Shown: positions 1 through 11,213, numbered from the stretch's first letter. The stretch is DNA of 64,000 nt from Branchiostoma floridae (GCF_000003815.2 NC_049988.1:4679492-4743491); one strand, 5' to 3'. Program-made: numbers and translations. Notes: generated by a model from the letters alone, not told the origin.

Positions 1-105
1 TTGGTCCTAACGTCACAGCCCCTTGTAGTGACTCCTCTCCATTTTAAGACCTAAAAGGGGCACCGATTCCTTATACATGTACAAAATAACTCCTCTCACG
101 TCACC

Positions 106-389
106 TTAGAGTCGACGCCTGCAGTAGTAGCTGACTTCCAGGTACTTGAAGGTCCCCACGCAAGGGTCTCCAAAGACGGCATTACTTGCAGTGACCCTGC
201 AGGCACTCTTCCCGTTACAGTCGTTACGGACGATCCGGAGACTGTTGCCGGCGTAACAGCGCAGGTTCTGGATGGGTCCCCCGCAGGGAGAGGAGGAGGT
301 CCGGCCGTAGTTGGCGGCTACCACCACCATCTCCTCCTCGGCCCCGCACGTCAGGACCATGGTCCGATGCTCACAGGTCACGATGTTCA
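106..389 (-). CDS. SUEL lectin exon 2 (lectin domain, terminal exon)
   Basis: Encodes residues 22-114 plus the TAA stop at 108-106. The acceptor AG lies at 391-390 on the minus strand behind a pyrimidine tract. The open frame continues upstream into the intron, but the protein similarity begins exactly at the acceptor. The whole carbohydrate-binding domain is in this exon, flanked by a phase-1 intron as is usual for shuffled extracellular domains. Confidence 0.9.
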
Positions 390-2172
390 CTGGGAAAGAA
401 AATCCGTAAATAGTTTCATCAGGTTTCATCAGGTTGATAAGTACCACCAGACACCATTATCATGGTAAAATGGCTGGATCTACTTCTCGCCGCTACTTAA
501 GTTGGGGTCACACCTGCGTATATATTTAAGTCCGTATGAGGCGCGCATGGGAGTATTTGCCTCCACCAGGCTCCACAGGTCGCAGGAAAAATAATAGAAA
601 TTGGATGAACGTAAACAGGTAACATGTCAGACGAGTTAGCTGGGTCGCTAACCATACTTCTCGGTCAGCTAACTCATCTGGCATGTTATGTATCTATATT
701 TTTCCAATTTGTACTATTTTTCCCGCGACCTGTGGAGCCTGGTAGAGACAAAGAGCGTTATACGCACCTCAAACGGACGTGAATATATACGCATGTGTGA
801 CCCCCACGTAGTGAGCTTTAGAGCCGATGTAGGTGGCGCTGTAGATCCAGCCATTCTGCCCTGATGATGGTGTCAGCCTAGTTCAAAAATGGTTTACCTG
901 GCGTTTTTCTACCGTACAGTAGCGAGCTTGGTATTTTTTCGTGAGTTTTTTCGGGAAGCATAAGTCAAAATGCAGCTGGACGATTTATTTGTGGAATGGG
1001 TCCTACGGTGCTGCAGTAGAATGTATGTGTGTTTGTAAACAACAATACCCGAGGTTAGATGGGATGGGATGGATAAATAGAATTTTCAACTGCTACAAAC
1101 ACACGTTCATGCAGTCGTTTGCTTTTGGGCTAGATGCTCTTTAGTACTACATGGATGAGACCTAATAGTCTTGAACAAAGGCATGATTATTTGGCGAAGA
1201 GATGTGTTCGTGGAACTCTAGTTATTATAGAAAATATTTTCAAAAATATTAATTAAGCATCACATAAATCACATAGTATAAGGTGCATATTCCTACAGAT
1301 TTGATTGATCCACGTACACCGTGGGAAGGTCCCCTACTCTTTTCGAAAAGTGTGGTGGGTTCTTTTACGTGCTCGAGGCTGTCCTCAAATTCCATTCTCC
1401 TATCTGAGAGACATCCCTAACCTATGCTAGGTATTCATTTTTCACCTGAAGTCAGGAAATTCGTGTCAAGGGCATTTCCCAAGGGCACAATGGTCGGAGC
1501 ATATCAGATTACCCGAACCCAGGACCTCTGGGCTTTGAGCCAAACATCCCACTTTGACGTCACGCGACGTCACCAGTCTCCTTAAATCAAAGATTTGTGG
1601 CGTCGGGCGTGGCGTAACTGGTAGAGCGTACGGCTCGGAACCTAGAGGTTCTGAGTTCGATCCCCACCGTGCCCCGCCCCGACGTTGTGCCCTTGGGAAA
1701 GGCACTTTACACGACCTTCCTCACTTCACCCAGGTGTAAAAATGGGTACCGTGTATGTCGCACTGTTAATATAAGTTAAAAAACTTGAGTGCAGTGCCAC
1801 ATTGTCCTCGTCTGTCCAAAAGCAAAATATATTTAAAAAAAAAGATTGTCGCGCAGCGCGCCCGCGAAGCTGATGTGTTACGCTAACGTGCGACACAGAT
1901 TCAGATTCAGGTCGGATTTGAAATAAATTGTTATCAAGCGAGAAAAGGTAATCTATGCAATTAATTAGAAGGATACTTGAATACTTTATCAAGCCTATTG
2001 GCTAGCATGTAAGAATTTGTAAGTATATAATCCTGGACATAAACATGGAAACACAAACTACCTAAAAAGTAATATATAAAGGAAACTAGAATAGGCAGAG
2101 TTCGTATTTACGTTGTTCGCTTGGAGCGAAGAAAGCTGCCAACACGAACGCCAGGACCACAAACGTCTTCAT
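106..2172 (-). CDS. Secreted single-domain SUEL / rhamnose-binding lectin, complete two-exon gene
   Basis: Joining 2172-2112 to 389-106 gives a 114-aa protein. Exon 1 encodes MKTFVVLAFVLAAFF..., a hydrophobic signal peptide of about 16-20 residues, and stops at a GTAAAT donor after the first base of a codon. Exon 2 follows a TTTCTTTCCCAG acceptor and supplies the other two bases, so the phases agree. Residues 24-110 form one galactose-binding lectin (SUEL) domain: eight cysteines, the YGR motif at 48-50, a DPC motif at 95-97 and KYL at 102-104, the hallmarks of rhamnose-binding lectins. Family members bind rhamnose or galactose on microbial or egg surfaces. The protein ends one turn after the last cysteine (RRRL), so it is a minimal secreted lectin with no membrane anchor. 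The 1.7-kb intron holds a palindromic element and a SINE. Family call is very sure; ligand is inferred. Confidence 0.9.
502..808. mobile_element. Palindromic MITE, about 307 bp, in the lectin intron
   Basis: Almost the whole element folds on itself. Outer arms start TTGGGGTCACACCTGCGTAT and end ATACGCATGTGTGACCCCCA. Middle arms carry ACCAGGCTCCACAGG and CCTGTGGAGCCTGGT, and inner arms carry TAACATGTC and GACATGTTA-type repeats around 628-690. No coding capacity. Long near-perfect palindromes of this kind are non-autonomous DNA transposons; the superfamily is not clear. Confidence 0.75.
1598..1775 (+). mobile_element. tRNA-derived SINE
   Basis: The head resembles a tRNA: A-box-like TGGCGTAACTGG near 1611 and B-box-like GAGTTCGATCCCC near 1651. 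The body then reads GTTGTGCCCTTGGGAAAGGC and a CACTTCACCCAGGTG block, the kind of conserved central domain seen in many metazoan SINEs. A degraded second copy of the body lies at 23655-23730. It sits in the lectin intron on the opposite strand. Not a functional tRNA because the anticodon arm and acceptor stem do not pair. Confidence 0.7.
2112..2172 (-). CDS. SUEL lectin exon 1 (signal peptide)
   Basis: A 61-nt exon too short for an ORF search. ATG at 2172-2170 opens MKTFVVLAFVLAAFFAPSEQ and the donor GT is at 2111-2110. Lys at position 3, a run of hydrophobic residues and small residues near the end fit a cleavable signal peptide. It is the nearest in-phase start upstream of the lectin exon. 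Confidence 0.75.
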
Positions 2173-2449
2173 GTTGAGAACTTTAAGATCCTGTAGGAAG
2201 ATAAGAAAAAGTACAAGGTCATTAAGCGAAGATCACAAGGTCAAAGGAAAAGCTTCCATGGCAGACATTTAACTATTGACCTCACAGTTTCCTGCTAGCT
2301 AGCTAGTAGCTGTGACAACTTCCGGGGAGCTTCTTTCAACCCCTGGGTTTTTTGGGGCCATACTCAACCACTATTTCCGGCCCCAAAAAGTTGTCCACTA
2401 CTAAAAAATCATAAAACTGGCGGTTTCAGAAAATTTGACCTCAAACTTT

Positions 2450-2780
2450 GAAGCTCCATTGCAGTACCGTCGGTGCCCGCTGGAGCACAGGAGCATCTAC
2501 AGATTCTCGAGTTATTATGCTGTTCACATAAAATACGCATACACACACAGCCCGCTGCAGTACCGAAGGAAAATACCAGGTGAACAGTTTTCAAGCTTGA
2601 CATTCGTTTGTACAGCCGCTGCTAACTTACTAAATATACTGAAGATCCATCCACAACTTCTCGAGTTACGCTGTTGACCTACACACCATGGCACAGTCAT
2701 TTCACCATGGCACAACCGAAAAATATAACCTTCTTGGCGAAGGAAACAAGATTCAAGACTAGAATCAAACACTAAAAGAC
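2450..2780 (+). repeat. Dispersed repeat, two partial copies, with CTCGAGTTAYGCTGTT core
   Basis: Contains TGCAGTACCG twice (2460, 2559), then a TTGACATTCGTTTGTAC block, CTTCTCGAGTTACGCTGTTG (2657) and a tail TAACCTTCTTGGCGAAGG (2735). The same order of blocks occurs at 9630-9840, and shorter copies lie elsewhere in this window. It is an interspersed repeat of unknown class, perhaps the 3' end of a retroelement. Confidence 0.5.
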
Positions 2781-5700
2781 AGTAGCCGCACAAGACCGCA
2801 AACTATGGAGGAAAACCGTTCGACATATCGCTCTATGAAACAAAATTGCGGAAGGAGCTATTAAAGGTTTATGGCAAGTTACGAACTTAACGGTATAGAT
2901 TGGTTCCAATGATGTACATATCGATAATTGTGAACAGGAGCCGATATCGATGATCCTAGTCCTTGATGATATAGATTTTTTTTCTGACGCAGTAACGCCA
3001 AGCGGTCGTAATTTTAACGCCCACGTCGGGTTCCAGAAAAATTGCCCAATCAAAACTCATTACCAGATGATATGAATTCAAAAAGGCTGTACAGAAACAT
3101 TCCATTATCGACGCAGAGAAAAGGGTCACCATCAAGAATGGACAAAAAATATCAAAATTCATGCAAGACGGGCACCGACCTGTGTCTCCAGAAGAAATTC
3201 TTGAACAGATAGCTAGTGGAGTCCCTTTGTTTTCTCCCGAAAACTGTAAAGCTTAAAGCACTACCGGCCTTTTATACTTCATCTCAGTGGACTTGGCAAG
3301 GAAACAACGACAAAAGAAAAGGTCGGCTCTTTTGCAAGGGATGTGCCAAGGCAATGCAGCGTTTTTACGCTTCCTGTCAGCTAGCTGGAAGTTGCAGTTG
3401 CGAAAACTTCCTCTGTCGTCTGCCATTTCCTTCTATACGAGAATATGTGGGCAAGTTCCCTTGTAATGCATTACACAATTCAGCCTATAGGCTGCGATGT
3501 TTTATATATAAATCATTCTCTCATTCTGAAAAAAAAAACAACAATATTCAACACGATGGTTGATCAAGCGTAAGAAGCCTTATTTTTTTCTATTTGGCCA
3601 ATAGGGTTATGTTTTCGTTGACGTTTCCGGTTGGGCTTGTAAATGGGATGTTGCTTGTGGACAGCATAACTCGAGAAACTGTGACTGTATCTTCATGATA
3701 TTTGGTAGGTGGGTAGGTGTCGGGAAAACGAAGGACAAAACGGTAGATAGCTCTTGGGACAAATTTGGGCCCCCTGGCGGCTTTTTGCGACTGCAGGGAC
3801 CAATTTTGAAAGATAATAACTCAGGCGGTTTATGGATCGTTGTTATTTAAAGCAGCTTAAGTGATGCTCGGCATAAAAAATGCCAATTATGCAAATAAGG
3901 GCCCAATTTGCATGATTTATGCAATTAAAAAAATCCACAATTCCATGATAGAACTATTCAAAATTTCAAATGCTCCTATGAAACTGAGCAAGTGAGGAAC
4001 ATCGATAGATACAAAACCATCCAAATGAATACATAGTTTGCATTATCAATGAGAACATATATAGTCCCATAGTAGTAAATGATGTGAATTTCACACTCGC
4101 GACATAAATTATTAAAAAAATGCGATTGAAGCTTTCTTTTATAGATTGTGTACGTCTATCATTTGGGTGGAGGAGATGATTAACTTTAAATATAATTCAT
4201 ACAAATTAGGACGCTATTTGCACGATCAATGACAAATATAATTGACATACCAGTTGTAAAGGTAACATTTCTTATGAAGGTATGGGGTCGTGGAACTCTA
4301 GTAACAAATAATAAGAAAAGTTGTATTTTGGCATCATAAACATCGCCTCATCAGAGCTCGCTGGTTGACACCCTTTTAATTTGCTTTGCTTGTCCCCGTT
4401 GTTGATATTATGCATGTTTAGATATGAATACATTTTGTATGTTGCTGTTGTGTGTAATGTGTAGTGTACGATGGGTATTACAGCTAGGATTATTACCTCC
4501 ATGAAATGTCATGGAGGTTATATTTTACCCTGCGTTTGTCTATCTGTGTGTCTGTGTGTCTACAGTGTGTAAACAAGATAACTCAAGAACGCGAATTGGT
4601 TTCATACTTGGTGTGTAGGTAGTGTTTGACGAAAGCTAGTTTTTGTTTGAAATGTTAGACCCTTGCATGCAGGACTACTTGCAAACGAAGAGAGTGACAG
4701 TGAAAGGTATCCGATGATGACTAAGATTACTCGTGATAAGGAAGACTTCCTTGTTGGTGGGGAGGGGCTGCTGAATCGAATTGCCCATTCCCTACATGGT
4801 TAAGCCATGCCAAACAATCACTTCAAAATACATTTACCTACATTTCAAACCTAAAGTCTTTACTCCCACTGCAAAGCTGGATTTGTAAGGTATGTTTTGG
4901 TTCGAAAAGACCGAGTTCAACTCCGGCATTTTAACGAGCTACAGCCAGATGACTGTCATGATGTCAGGTTTGCACCCCCTCCCCTAATGGATCAGTCCAT
5001 GTCCCAGTCATGAATATGAAGGTCACTCACAGGTCAAAGCATGCCAAAGGTCACCATTTTTGGCAAGATTTTAAAAATATACATGCTTTAGTCACTCTTG
5101 CAGAAACATAGACCTTTGTGATCGAAATTTCCCCCAGGGAAAAAATTATCTAAAAGAACAGGCTAAGGGTAGGCACCCGACACTTTCTGCGCAGCTCCGG
5201 AAAACAACTCCCTCCCCTGATAAAGCAACACCAACAACCTTCTAAGACGCAGTCAGGACCTTCCTCTGCATAATACATAATCATTTCCGCTCGGTTTCTT
5301 GGATAACAACTTTTTAAGTTAAAACTTGCTTTATAAACTCGGCACAAAACGTTTCGCATATCAACTTTGGTTGTTCATATTTCTCATGTTTCATCAATTT
5401 CAATGTATCATATATTAATTTAAAGCTTGTGTGATTCCCTTTCCTATGGTATCAAACACATTATGATTGTAAACTCATGAAACGAGAACGCGACCTACTT
5501 ACATGAGTGGGACACCAAAAAAAGTGCCCAAATTTCCCTACTTCTGCTCAATGCTGTATCGTCCGGTTGTTATGGACGCAGGCCGGTGACAACGATTCAA
5601 TCAATCATTTTTTCACGTAACTTTTGGTATACAGAACATCCAACTTTATTTTTAGTACATCTGAGTAGATTATTCTATGATTTGTGAATTCATATGGAAC

Positions 5701-6250
5701 GAGCACCAGGCCTGCTTACGTACAGGGGGTCACAAAAATAACGTGCCGAAATTACCATACTAAAGTTAAACACACCATTCAGCTATCTTCATCCGTTTGT
5801 ATTGACTTGTGAATGATGACAAGTTGAATAAACAGGACATGTCAATGAAATCCGCTGTTACTAAAGCAAACAATTTGAACCGAGAGGTGTTCAATCGAGT
5901 GCTAGTCATAAGCCGTAGGAAGGCTATTCCATCCTAAGACTGTACTCCAGCATCGCATCCTGGAGGTAGTCTGCAATGGTCCTTGCTCTGTGTGGACGGG
6001 TGTTGTAATCTTGCAGAATGGAATTTGGTCCAATATTGAAGAGGTAGGATATTTATTTGAAGAAAAAAATCTGTCTATCACCCTCTTTGAATCGCCACTC
6101 TACGGAGATTGATTGAACTGCAGTCAGACCCCTTCTTCTTAACCAAGAAGTTAAAATTTGTTTACCTTTACAATCCAAATCATGCAGTCAAACATCATAT
6201 TTCTACACCACATTAAACAGTTTACACTTGAATTTACGCCAATAGCTCTA
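2781..6250. other. Gene-free interval with repeat fragments
   Basis: No exon with convincing coding similarity was seen on either strand. It contains minus-orientation fragments of the GAGTTATGCTG repeat at 3655-3790 and 4495-4690. At 4495 a CATGGAGGT palindrome marks the edge of one copy; the same edge is seen at 54926. The short open frames here are AT-rich and unconserved-looking. Confidence 0.5.
5462..5830 (+). repeat. Diverged tandem duplication, about 213-bp spacing
   Basis: The block starting TATGATTGTAAACTCATG at 5462 with GGGACACCAAAAAAAGTGCC after it recurs near 5676 as TATGATTTGTGAATTCATAT with GGGTCACAAAAATAACGTGC. The copies are clearly related but diverged. No TIRs or coding capacity seen. 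Confidence 0.4.
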
Positions 6251-6256
6251 TCTTAA

Positions 6257-7487
6257 AGGGACATAATGTAGAAATATGGCGCCAAAATTTCAAATGTTCT
6301 GAACTTGAAAATCTCCATTCAGAATGACATTTGCAACTTATTTCTAACTTATCTGCGTCATTTTATCACATTTTTAGTGCTAATTAACAACGTCAAAGTA
6401 AGCCGCGACCAAATTCACTTACTTCCGGGTAGCCTACCGGAAGTAAGCCGACCGTAGATTTCCGAATCGACCGTTGCGGTCGCAGATCTTCGGAGCGTAG
6501 CGGGACTTTCAACAAACTTTAGTAATGATTCGAGCGAACCACCGAACGCGTTCTAAAGCGCACTTTGGCTCGCCGGCGAGTTGAATAAAATGGCATACAA
6601 CTCAAGCGGCGGAGGGAAGTGCGCATATTTCAAGACATCCTCACGGCTCAACAAAGGCCCGATTTACACTTGTTTCTTGAATCTGTAGTACTACACATCG
6701 TAGTCTACTACTGTAGTAGACTACAGATTCGCGTCCGGTTTACACTCACTGACAGAGAGCATAGCGGGACACCTGCTGTTCTTTGATAACGGAGAAACTG
6801 TAGTGACTGAATGTGACCTTTGACACTTGGCGGGCGCGGGAATCTTATATTTGTGAAAAAAGGTTTTTTTTCTAATACAAGGCACTCTGAAAAATAGGCC
6901 ATGACAATAGAAAATAGTACATTGACCGCAGATGACCCAAATAAAACACGCGTACGTTTCGAATTACACCAGATCGAACAGCATCAATTTTTTGGTCTTC
7001 TTCACTCTTCCTGTTGTGTCAAAAGTGCCAATTTTGACCACCGGACGGATCAAAATGACGGGAGAGGCGGAGGTCATGTTGCAGTCTGTTACCCAGGTTT
7101 TCAACCAGACACGCCAAGAACGTATGCAGCGCAGGAGGCGACTGACGCGGTTGGCGTCAGTCAGCTGTAGTCTACTACAGTTTCTGTTTACACCCTGTTC
7201 GAATTCTCATAGAACGTCCGCTGAACTGTAGTACTACAGCCTCGGAGGGTGTAGTAGACTACAGTAGTAGACTACACTTCATTTCTGTTTACACCCAGAA
7301 AAAATCTGTAGGCTACTACAGTAGTAGACTACGATCTGTAGTACTACAGATAAAACTACAAGTGTAAATCGTGCCAAAGTCGTATCCATACGTTGTAAAT
7401 ATTGCTGTGCAGTGTAATAAGGTAGACTCAACTCATTATGTAGAGAAATGACCGAAAACAGTGACTTTAATTTTACATTATGTCCCT
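6257..7487. mobile_element. Kolobok/piggyBac-type TTAA element carrying a nested insertion
   Basis: The ends read AGGGACATAATGTA and TACATTATGTCCCT, and each is flanked by TTAA (6253-6256 and 7488-7491). TTAA duplication with ends starting AGGG fits Kolobok, a superfamily described in amphioxus; piggyBac also uses TTAA. About 720 bp of its 1231 bp is a second element at 6656-7375. No full transposase is present. Confidence 0.7.
6656..7375. mobile_element. Nested TIR element with CTGTAGTACTACAG subterminal palindromes
   Basis: Ends are GGCCCGATTTACACTTGT and ACAAGTGTAAATCGTGCC. Both subterminal regions are crowded with palindromes such as CTGTAGTACTACAG and GTAGTCTACTACTGTAGTAG, probable transposase-binding sites. 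The interior at 7052-7170 has higher GC and an open frame reading MTGEAEVMLQSVTQVF... followed by a run of arginines, possibly a remnant of a transposase N terminus. Not enough remains to name the family. Confidence 0.65.
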
Positions 7488-7901
7488 TTAACATTGTGTT
7501 TCCTTATCAAATTTCCAAACGCGTGCAAGAATGCATGCGATTTTCACCACTGAAATTACGATGATAATTTCGATGACATCCTGATTTCCTGCATAAAGAG
7601 AGGGGATATCAAGACGTTTAAAATTCCCCTCCTAAGAACTTTGTCTCCTTTAAAATATGCGAGGAACTGCGAAGGATCTAAAACCGCCGTCTTCATTCAA
7701 ACGGACGCGTGCGATTTATTTTTCGGATACGTTGGCGCCACTTTACATGCGGTGTGCTTTTAGTTGGCGCTTCGCCTCGTGTCCTAATATAGGACCGGGA
7801 AAACCCGCTGGTTTCGTACATTTCAAAGGGATATATCACAGAAGTGCAGACTGGTATCCCCGCCCAAACCAGGGACTTCCCCCGTGGGTAATTCTTTAGT
7901 A

Positions 7902-8449
7902 TGGCCATGTTGATTTGATTATATGGATGACATCCTCTGGAAATCCAAAAACTGATGTGAGCGTGCAAATAAATTAAAAAACGTAAAACAAAAAAAAATC
8001 AAATTATCAAATCAAATTGGTCAGGAAGGTTGAACAAATGACTGAACACACAGAATATAGTATACCAAATAATATATTCTTCATTTTTTTTGTTCTGTCA
8101 CATCTTCTTTTACATTGTATTGTTCCTTGGCAGTAGTGTACGTTTTCCGATACGTTTTGCCATCCTCGGCATATACTGTGAATGCAGAAATGTTCGCGGT
8201 GGATTAATGTTCGCGGTTTTCGCGGCGGCCGCATCACCGCGAATTTAAAACCACCGCGAACATTTTTTCATAACAGTAAGAGACTACAGTGCATGGTGCT
8301 ACCGCGAAATTGAAACCACCGCGAAAAGTCCATTTTCCCGCTACCGCGAAATTAAATCCCCGCGAACTTAAATGCATTTGCTTATTCTGAAGCTGCCTTG
8401 TACGATTTAAAGTATGGTTGTCATCCATGGTAATCAAATGAACATGGCC
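7902..8449. mobile_element. TIR element with ends (T)GGCCATGTTGATTTGATTAT
   Basis: Left end TGGCCATGTTGATTTGATTA (7902) and right end AATCAAATGAACATGGCC (8449). Related copies lie at 31145, 37932-38269 and, degraded, 52556-52904. A CGCGGTGG-type MITE (8173-8385) is inserted in it. The 37932 copy has a clean TTA target duplication, so the family is PIF/Harbinger-like. Confidence 0.6.
8173..8385. mobile_element. CGCGGTGG-type MITE, copy 1 (nested)
   Basis: Starts TACTGTGAATGCAGAAATG and ends near AAATGCATTTG. The interior alternates TTCGCGGTGG and CCACCGCGAA blocks, so it can fold into a multi-arm hairpin. Other copies in this window: 9274-9555, 25563-25772 and 42924-43134. Confidence 0.7.
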
Positions 8450-8452
8450 TAA

Positions 8453-8906
8453 GCCCATAGCAAGTAAAATCTTATGAATGTCATCATCGCACTCATTAAT
8501 TTATGACCCGATTTTGAAAAAAAAATCACCTCTAGCTGGAGATGGTCAACATAACGAGAAAATATCAAAATTACAAACATATGTCATGTATTAGCATTGA
8601 TTGTACTTGTAGAAGTGACACTAGTGAGGTAGCCATGGCTGTAGTTGTAGAAGTGAAGCTAGTTGTGTTAGCTGTAGAAGTGACACTTCTACAACTACTG
8701 TGGTAGCCTTGAGTGTAGTAGTTTACAATTGCAAGTTGGTAAGTGATACTAGTCTACCACAATTGTGCCAATTTGTAATCGCTGTTACAATGTTCGTTGC
8801 GTTAGTTTAGGCAGCTTTTTTTAATCAATCTTGTTGTCCCCCCCCCCCTCGCATTAAATTTGGAGTCTTCCTATGATGTCAACCATAAAATGTACTTGCT
8901 GGTGCC
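8453..8906. mobile_element. Harbinger-like MITE with TAA target duplication
   Basis: Left end GCCCATAGCAAGTAAAAT, right end ATGTACTTGCTGGTGCC; TAA flanks both sides (8450-8452 and 8907-8909). The interior shares motifs such as GTAGAAGTGACACT with the elements at 24333, 40052 and 41334. It directly abuts the element ending at 8449. Confidence 0.65.
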
Positions 8907-9273
8907 TAATTGTGTCAGGAAACATGGCGTCTTTATCTGTGAAATCGCCGCCCCCAACACGCGCGGTGGATTAGCCCCGTTTGGTGCCGCTTTGCTTTCC
9001 AAATTAGAAAACGCCGCAGCCACATCTCCGAGTAGATGTGAGGCGTCAACTTGCAGATTCCCAAGTCAGCTTGGTATTCAATAACCCCTTTCTCACGCGG
9101 GCGGCCATGATAGATCTAAAACGAGTTCAATGTGGCAAACAAAAGGCTGTCCATCATGATTAGCAGTTCGACCAATGGTAGCCTGCCAATTAGGAAATCG
9201 ACCAATAAGTGAATGGCTGCAAATTCGTTTAAAATTTGCATTAATGAGCAGTGTATTGGTCAAGTGGGTAGAG

Positions 9274-9555
9274 TGATTGCAGAAACTTTCGCGGTGGTTT
9301 AATGTTCGCGGTTTTCGCGGTGGCCGCTTCACCGCTAGCCTGTGTTTACACAAGCTCTCGCCGGCTGGGCTTAATGACCCCCTCCCCCCGGGTGGCGGCA
9401 ATTGTAGGGCCGGCCGCTAGGGGCTTGATTTTAGTCAGGCTACTTCACCGCGAACTCAAAACCACCGCGAACATTTTCCCCATGGCGATAAGAGACTACA
9501 GTGCATGGTGCTACCGCGAAATTAAATCCCTGCGAACTTTAATGCATTTACAGTA
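9274..9555. mobile_element. CGCGGTGG-type MITE, copy 2, interrupted by a 107-bp insertion
   Basis: Begins GATTGCAGAAACTTTCGCGG and ends AATGCATTTACAGTA. Same internal CGCGGTGG and CCACCGCGAA blocks as the other copies. It is split at 9336-9442 by a smaller element flanked by a 9-bp direct repeat. Confidence 0.75.
9336..9442. mobile_element. 107-bp MITE with 9-bp target duplication
   Basis: Ends TAGCCTG and CAGGCTA; flanked by CTTCACCGC at 9327-9335 and 9443-9451. The uninterrupted host sequence is known from the sister MITE at 42924 (GCTTCACCGCGAAC), which confirms that the flank is a duplication made on insertion. A related copy with 7/9 matching flanks lies at 25249-25347. A 9-bp duplication suggests a Mutator-like origin. 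Confidence 0.75.
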
Positions 9556-9629
9556 TTCTCCAAGCAGAGGTTGGGTAGCTAAGATAGGACTGGTTGGGAC
9601 TTTTACCAGAGAAGACCGAGTTATCAAAC

Positions 9630-9840
9630 ATGGAAGTTCCGCTGCAGTACCTTAGGAAGCCGCTAGGGGGCCCATTAGCGAACTTGACCTTCGTTTTAAT
9701 TTCCCAACCCCTACGGTGCCCACCTATCAAATATCAACAGGATTCATCCAAGGCTTCTCGAGTTATGCTGGTGACAAACAGACTGACAGACAGACGCACA
9801 AGCCTAAAACATAACCTTGCCATTCTGGCGAAGGTAAATA
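9630..9840 (+). repeat. Dispersed repeat copy, CTTCTCGAGTTATGCTG core
   Basis: Same block order as at 2559-2745: CTGCAGTACC, TTGACCTTCGTTTTAAT, GGCTTCTCGAGTTATGCTGG, GACAGACAGACG and a tail ACCTTGCCATTCTGGCGAAG. Confidence 0.55.
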
Positions 9841-9946
9841 GCACGGTAGTGGAATAGACTACTACCAGAAGGCTGGCCCCCTGTTGTAGTGTTACAGAAA
9901 AGGGGATGCAACATTTCTTGATCTAGCAAGCCTGAACGGTTCCATA

Positions 9947-10368
9947 TAGGGGTGGGTATCGGTATGGTGTACCGGTACAAAACGTTGTTGTTTTTTTTCT
10001 TATTGGACCTGTTTGGAAAAAAACGACCTGAAAAAAACGTACTAGTATTATATGATCAGGCATTCACACATTTCGGGACTTGCCGGTCGAAGAGCGAAGT
10101 AGAGCAGAGTCTATAGTTATTTCTACCAAGTTTCACAGTCAACAGTACCGAGACAGTTAGCCTTGTAGGATTTTTAAAACGCCAGTGGGAGTCGAATACT
10201 CCACAAAACAGATTTCTTTGTGGTAAAATGGACCATTCTTTTGAGTATCGCCCATTCACAAGTTCTCACATACTGATTATGTCCAGGTTCAGGTACAAAC
10301 CTGGACCTGGTCCTTTGGACTTGAACCGGACCTGAATTTTCTGAACCTGTACCGGGTACCCAACCCTA
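9947..10368. mobile_element. hAT-like MITE with ends TAGGGGTGGGTA
   Basis: Left end TAGGGGTGGGTATCGGTA, right end TACCGGGTACCCAACCCTA. The interior carries AGGTTCAGG and CCTGGACCTGG blocks typical of the copies at 51297-51729 and 34668-34760. Its own 8-bp flanks do not match each other, but the 51297 copy has a perfect 8-bp duplication. Confidence 0.65.
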
Positions 10369-11210
10369 ATGTTTACGATATAAAGTTTCTCCGTCGTGTT
10401 TCTTATCTTTAATCCGTCTTAAGCTAACGAGACAGAACAAATCCAAACCCCCGCCCGTCCCAGTTTCTCCACAGACAAGAGATAATCATCTCCATGTTTG
10501 GGAGATAACAGAATCGTCTCTGAAGTACTTAAGAGGAAGTCTTTAATGTATCCCGATATCGCAAATGTCTTAGATTTACCGCCTTTGATGTTACGAATTT
10601 GCCGCATCTTCTTTGGAATTACATTGTGAACAAGACATTTGCGTGCCTCTGCGTAGTTTCAGTAATTGATATTATCAATTTTGTAGCATAACTTGGTCCC
10701 TTGCTTGCCCGAAGTTGGAGTCATACGAAAGATATAAGGCATTTTAATGGGGAGGCAAAGAACATCTGCTCTTAAACAGGGTGTTAGCTTTCAAAACATG
10801 TCCCGAAAGTGGATCCGACTGTCCGATCTTGTTATTGTCTCGCCGAGGATGACCCTCTTCAAAGACATTCTCTCTTCACAGCTGCTATAGTGATAGCCTC
10901 GCACCAGCCGATCGGAGGCTCCCTGGGATCTTTTCGGTACCGCAAGCGTTGGTCGCCCGTCGGAGTCAACTAGTGTAGTCAGTGATTTTTTTTACGGAGT
11001 GAGATTCAAAATATAGGTTTTAGGAGAGACTGGCTTTCAGAAAAAGAACCCGGTGCTATTGGTCGGTATTATGGTCCTAGGCATCGACAGAACAAAAAAA
11101 AAAACGGTCGATTCCCTACATTAGTCGGAACATGAAAATCGATCATAAAAATGGTCTACTTTTCTTTAGCATTTAGCGGTACCTAGTCGTATTTCAATAC
11201 AACGACATTA
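10369..11210. other. Gene-free interval
   Basis: Nothing recognisable. A 62-codon minus-strand frame at 10419-10607 has no similarity I can place and no clean splice sites around it. Confidence 0.4.
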
Positions 11211-11213
11211 ACA

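Noticed and set aside
1605-1675. A tRNA gene
   Set aside because: A- and B-box-like blocks are present, but the arms do not fold into a cloverleaf and the sequence continues into a SINE body also found at 23655.
10419-10607. A minus-strand exon of a conserved gene
   Set aside because: No splice sites of quality and no recognisable family; too weak to call.
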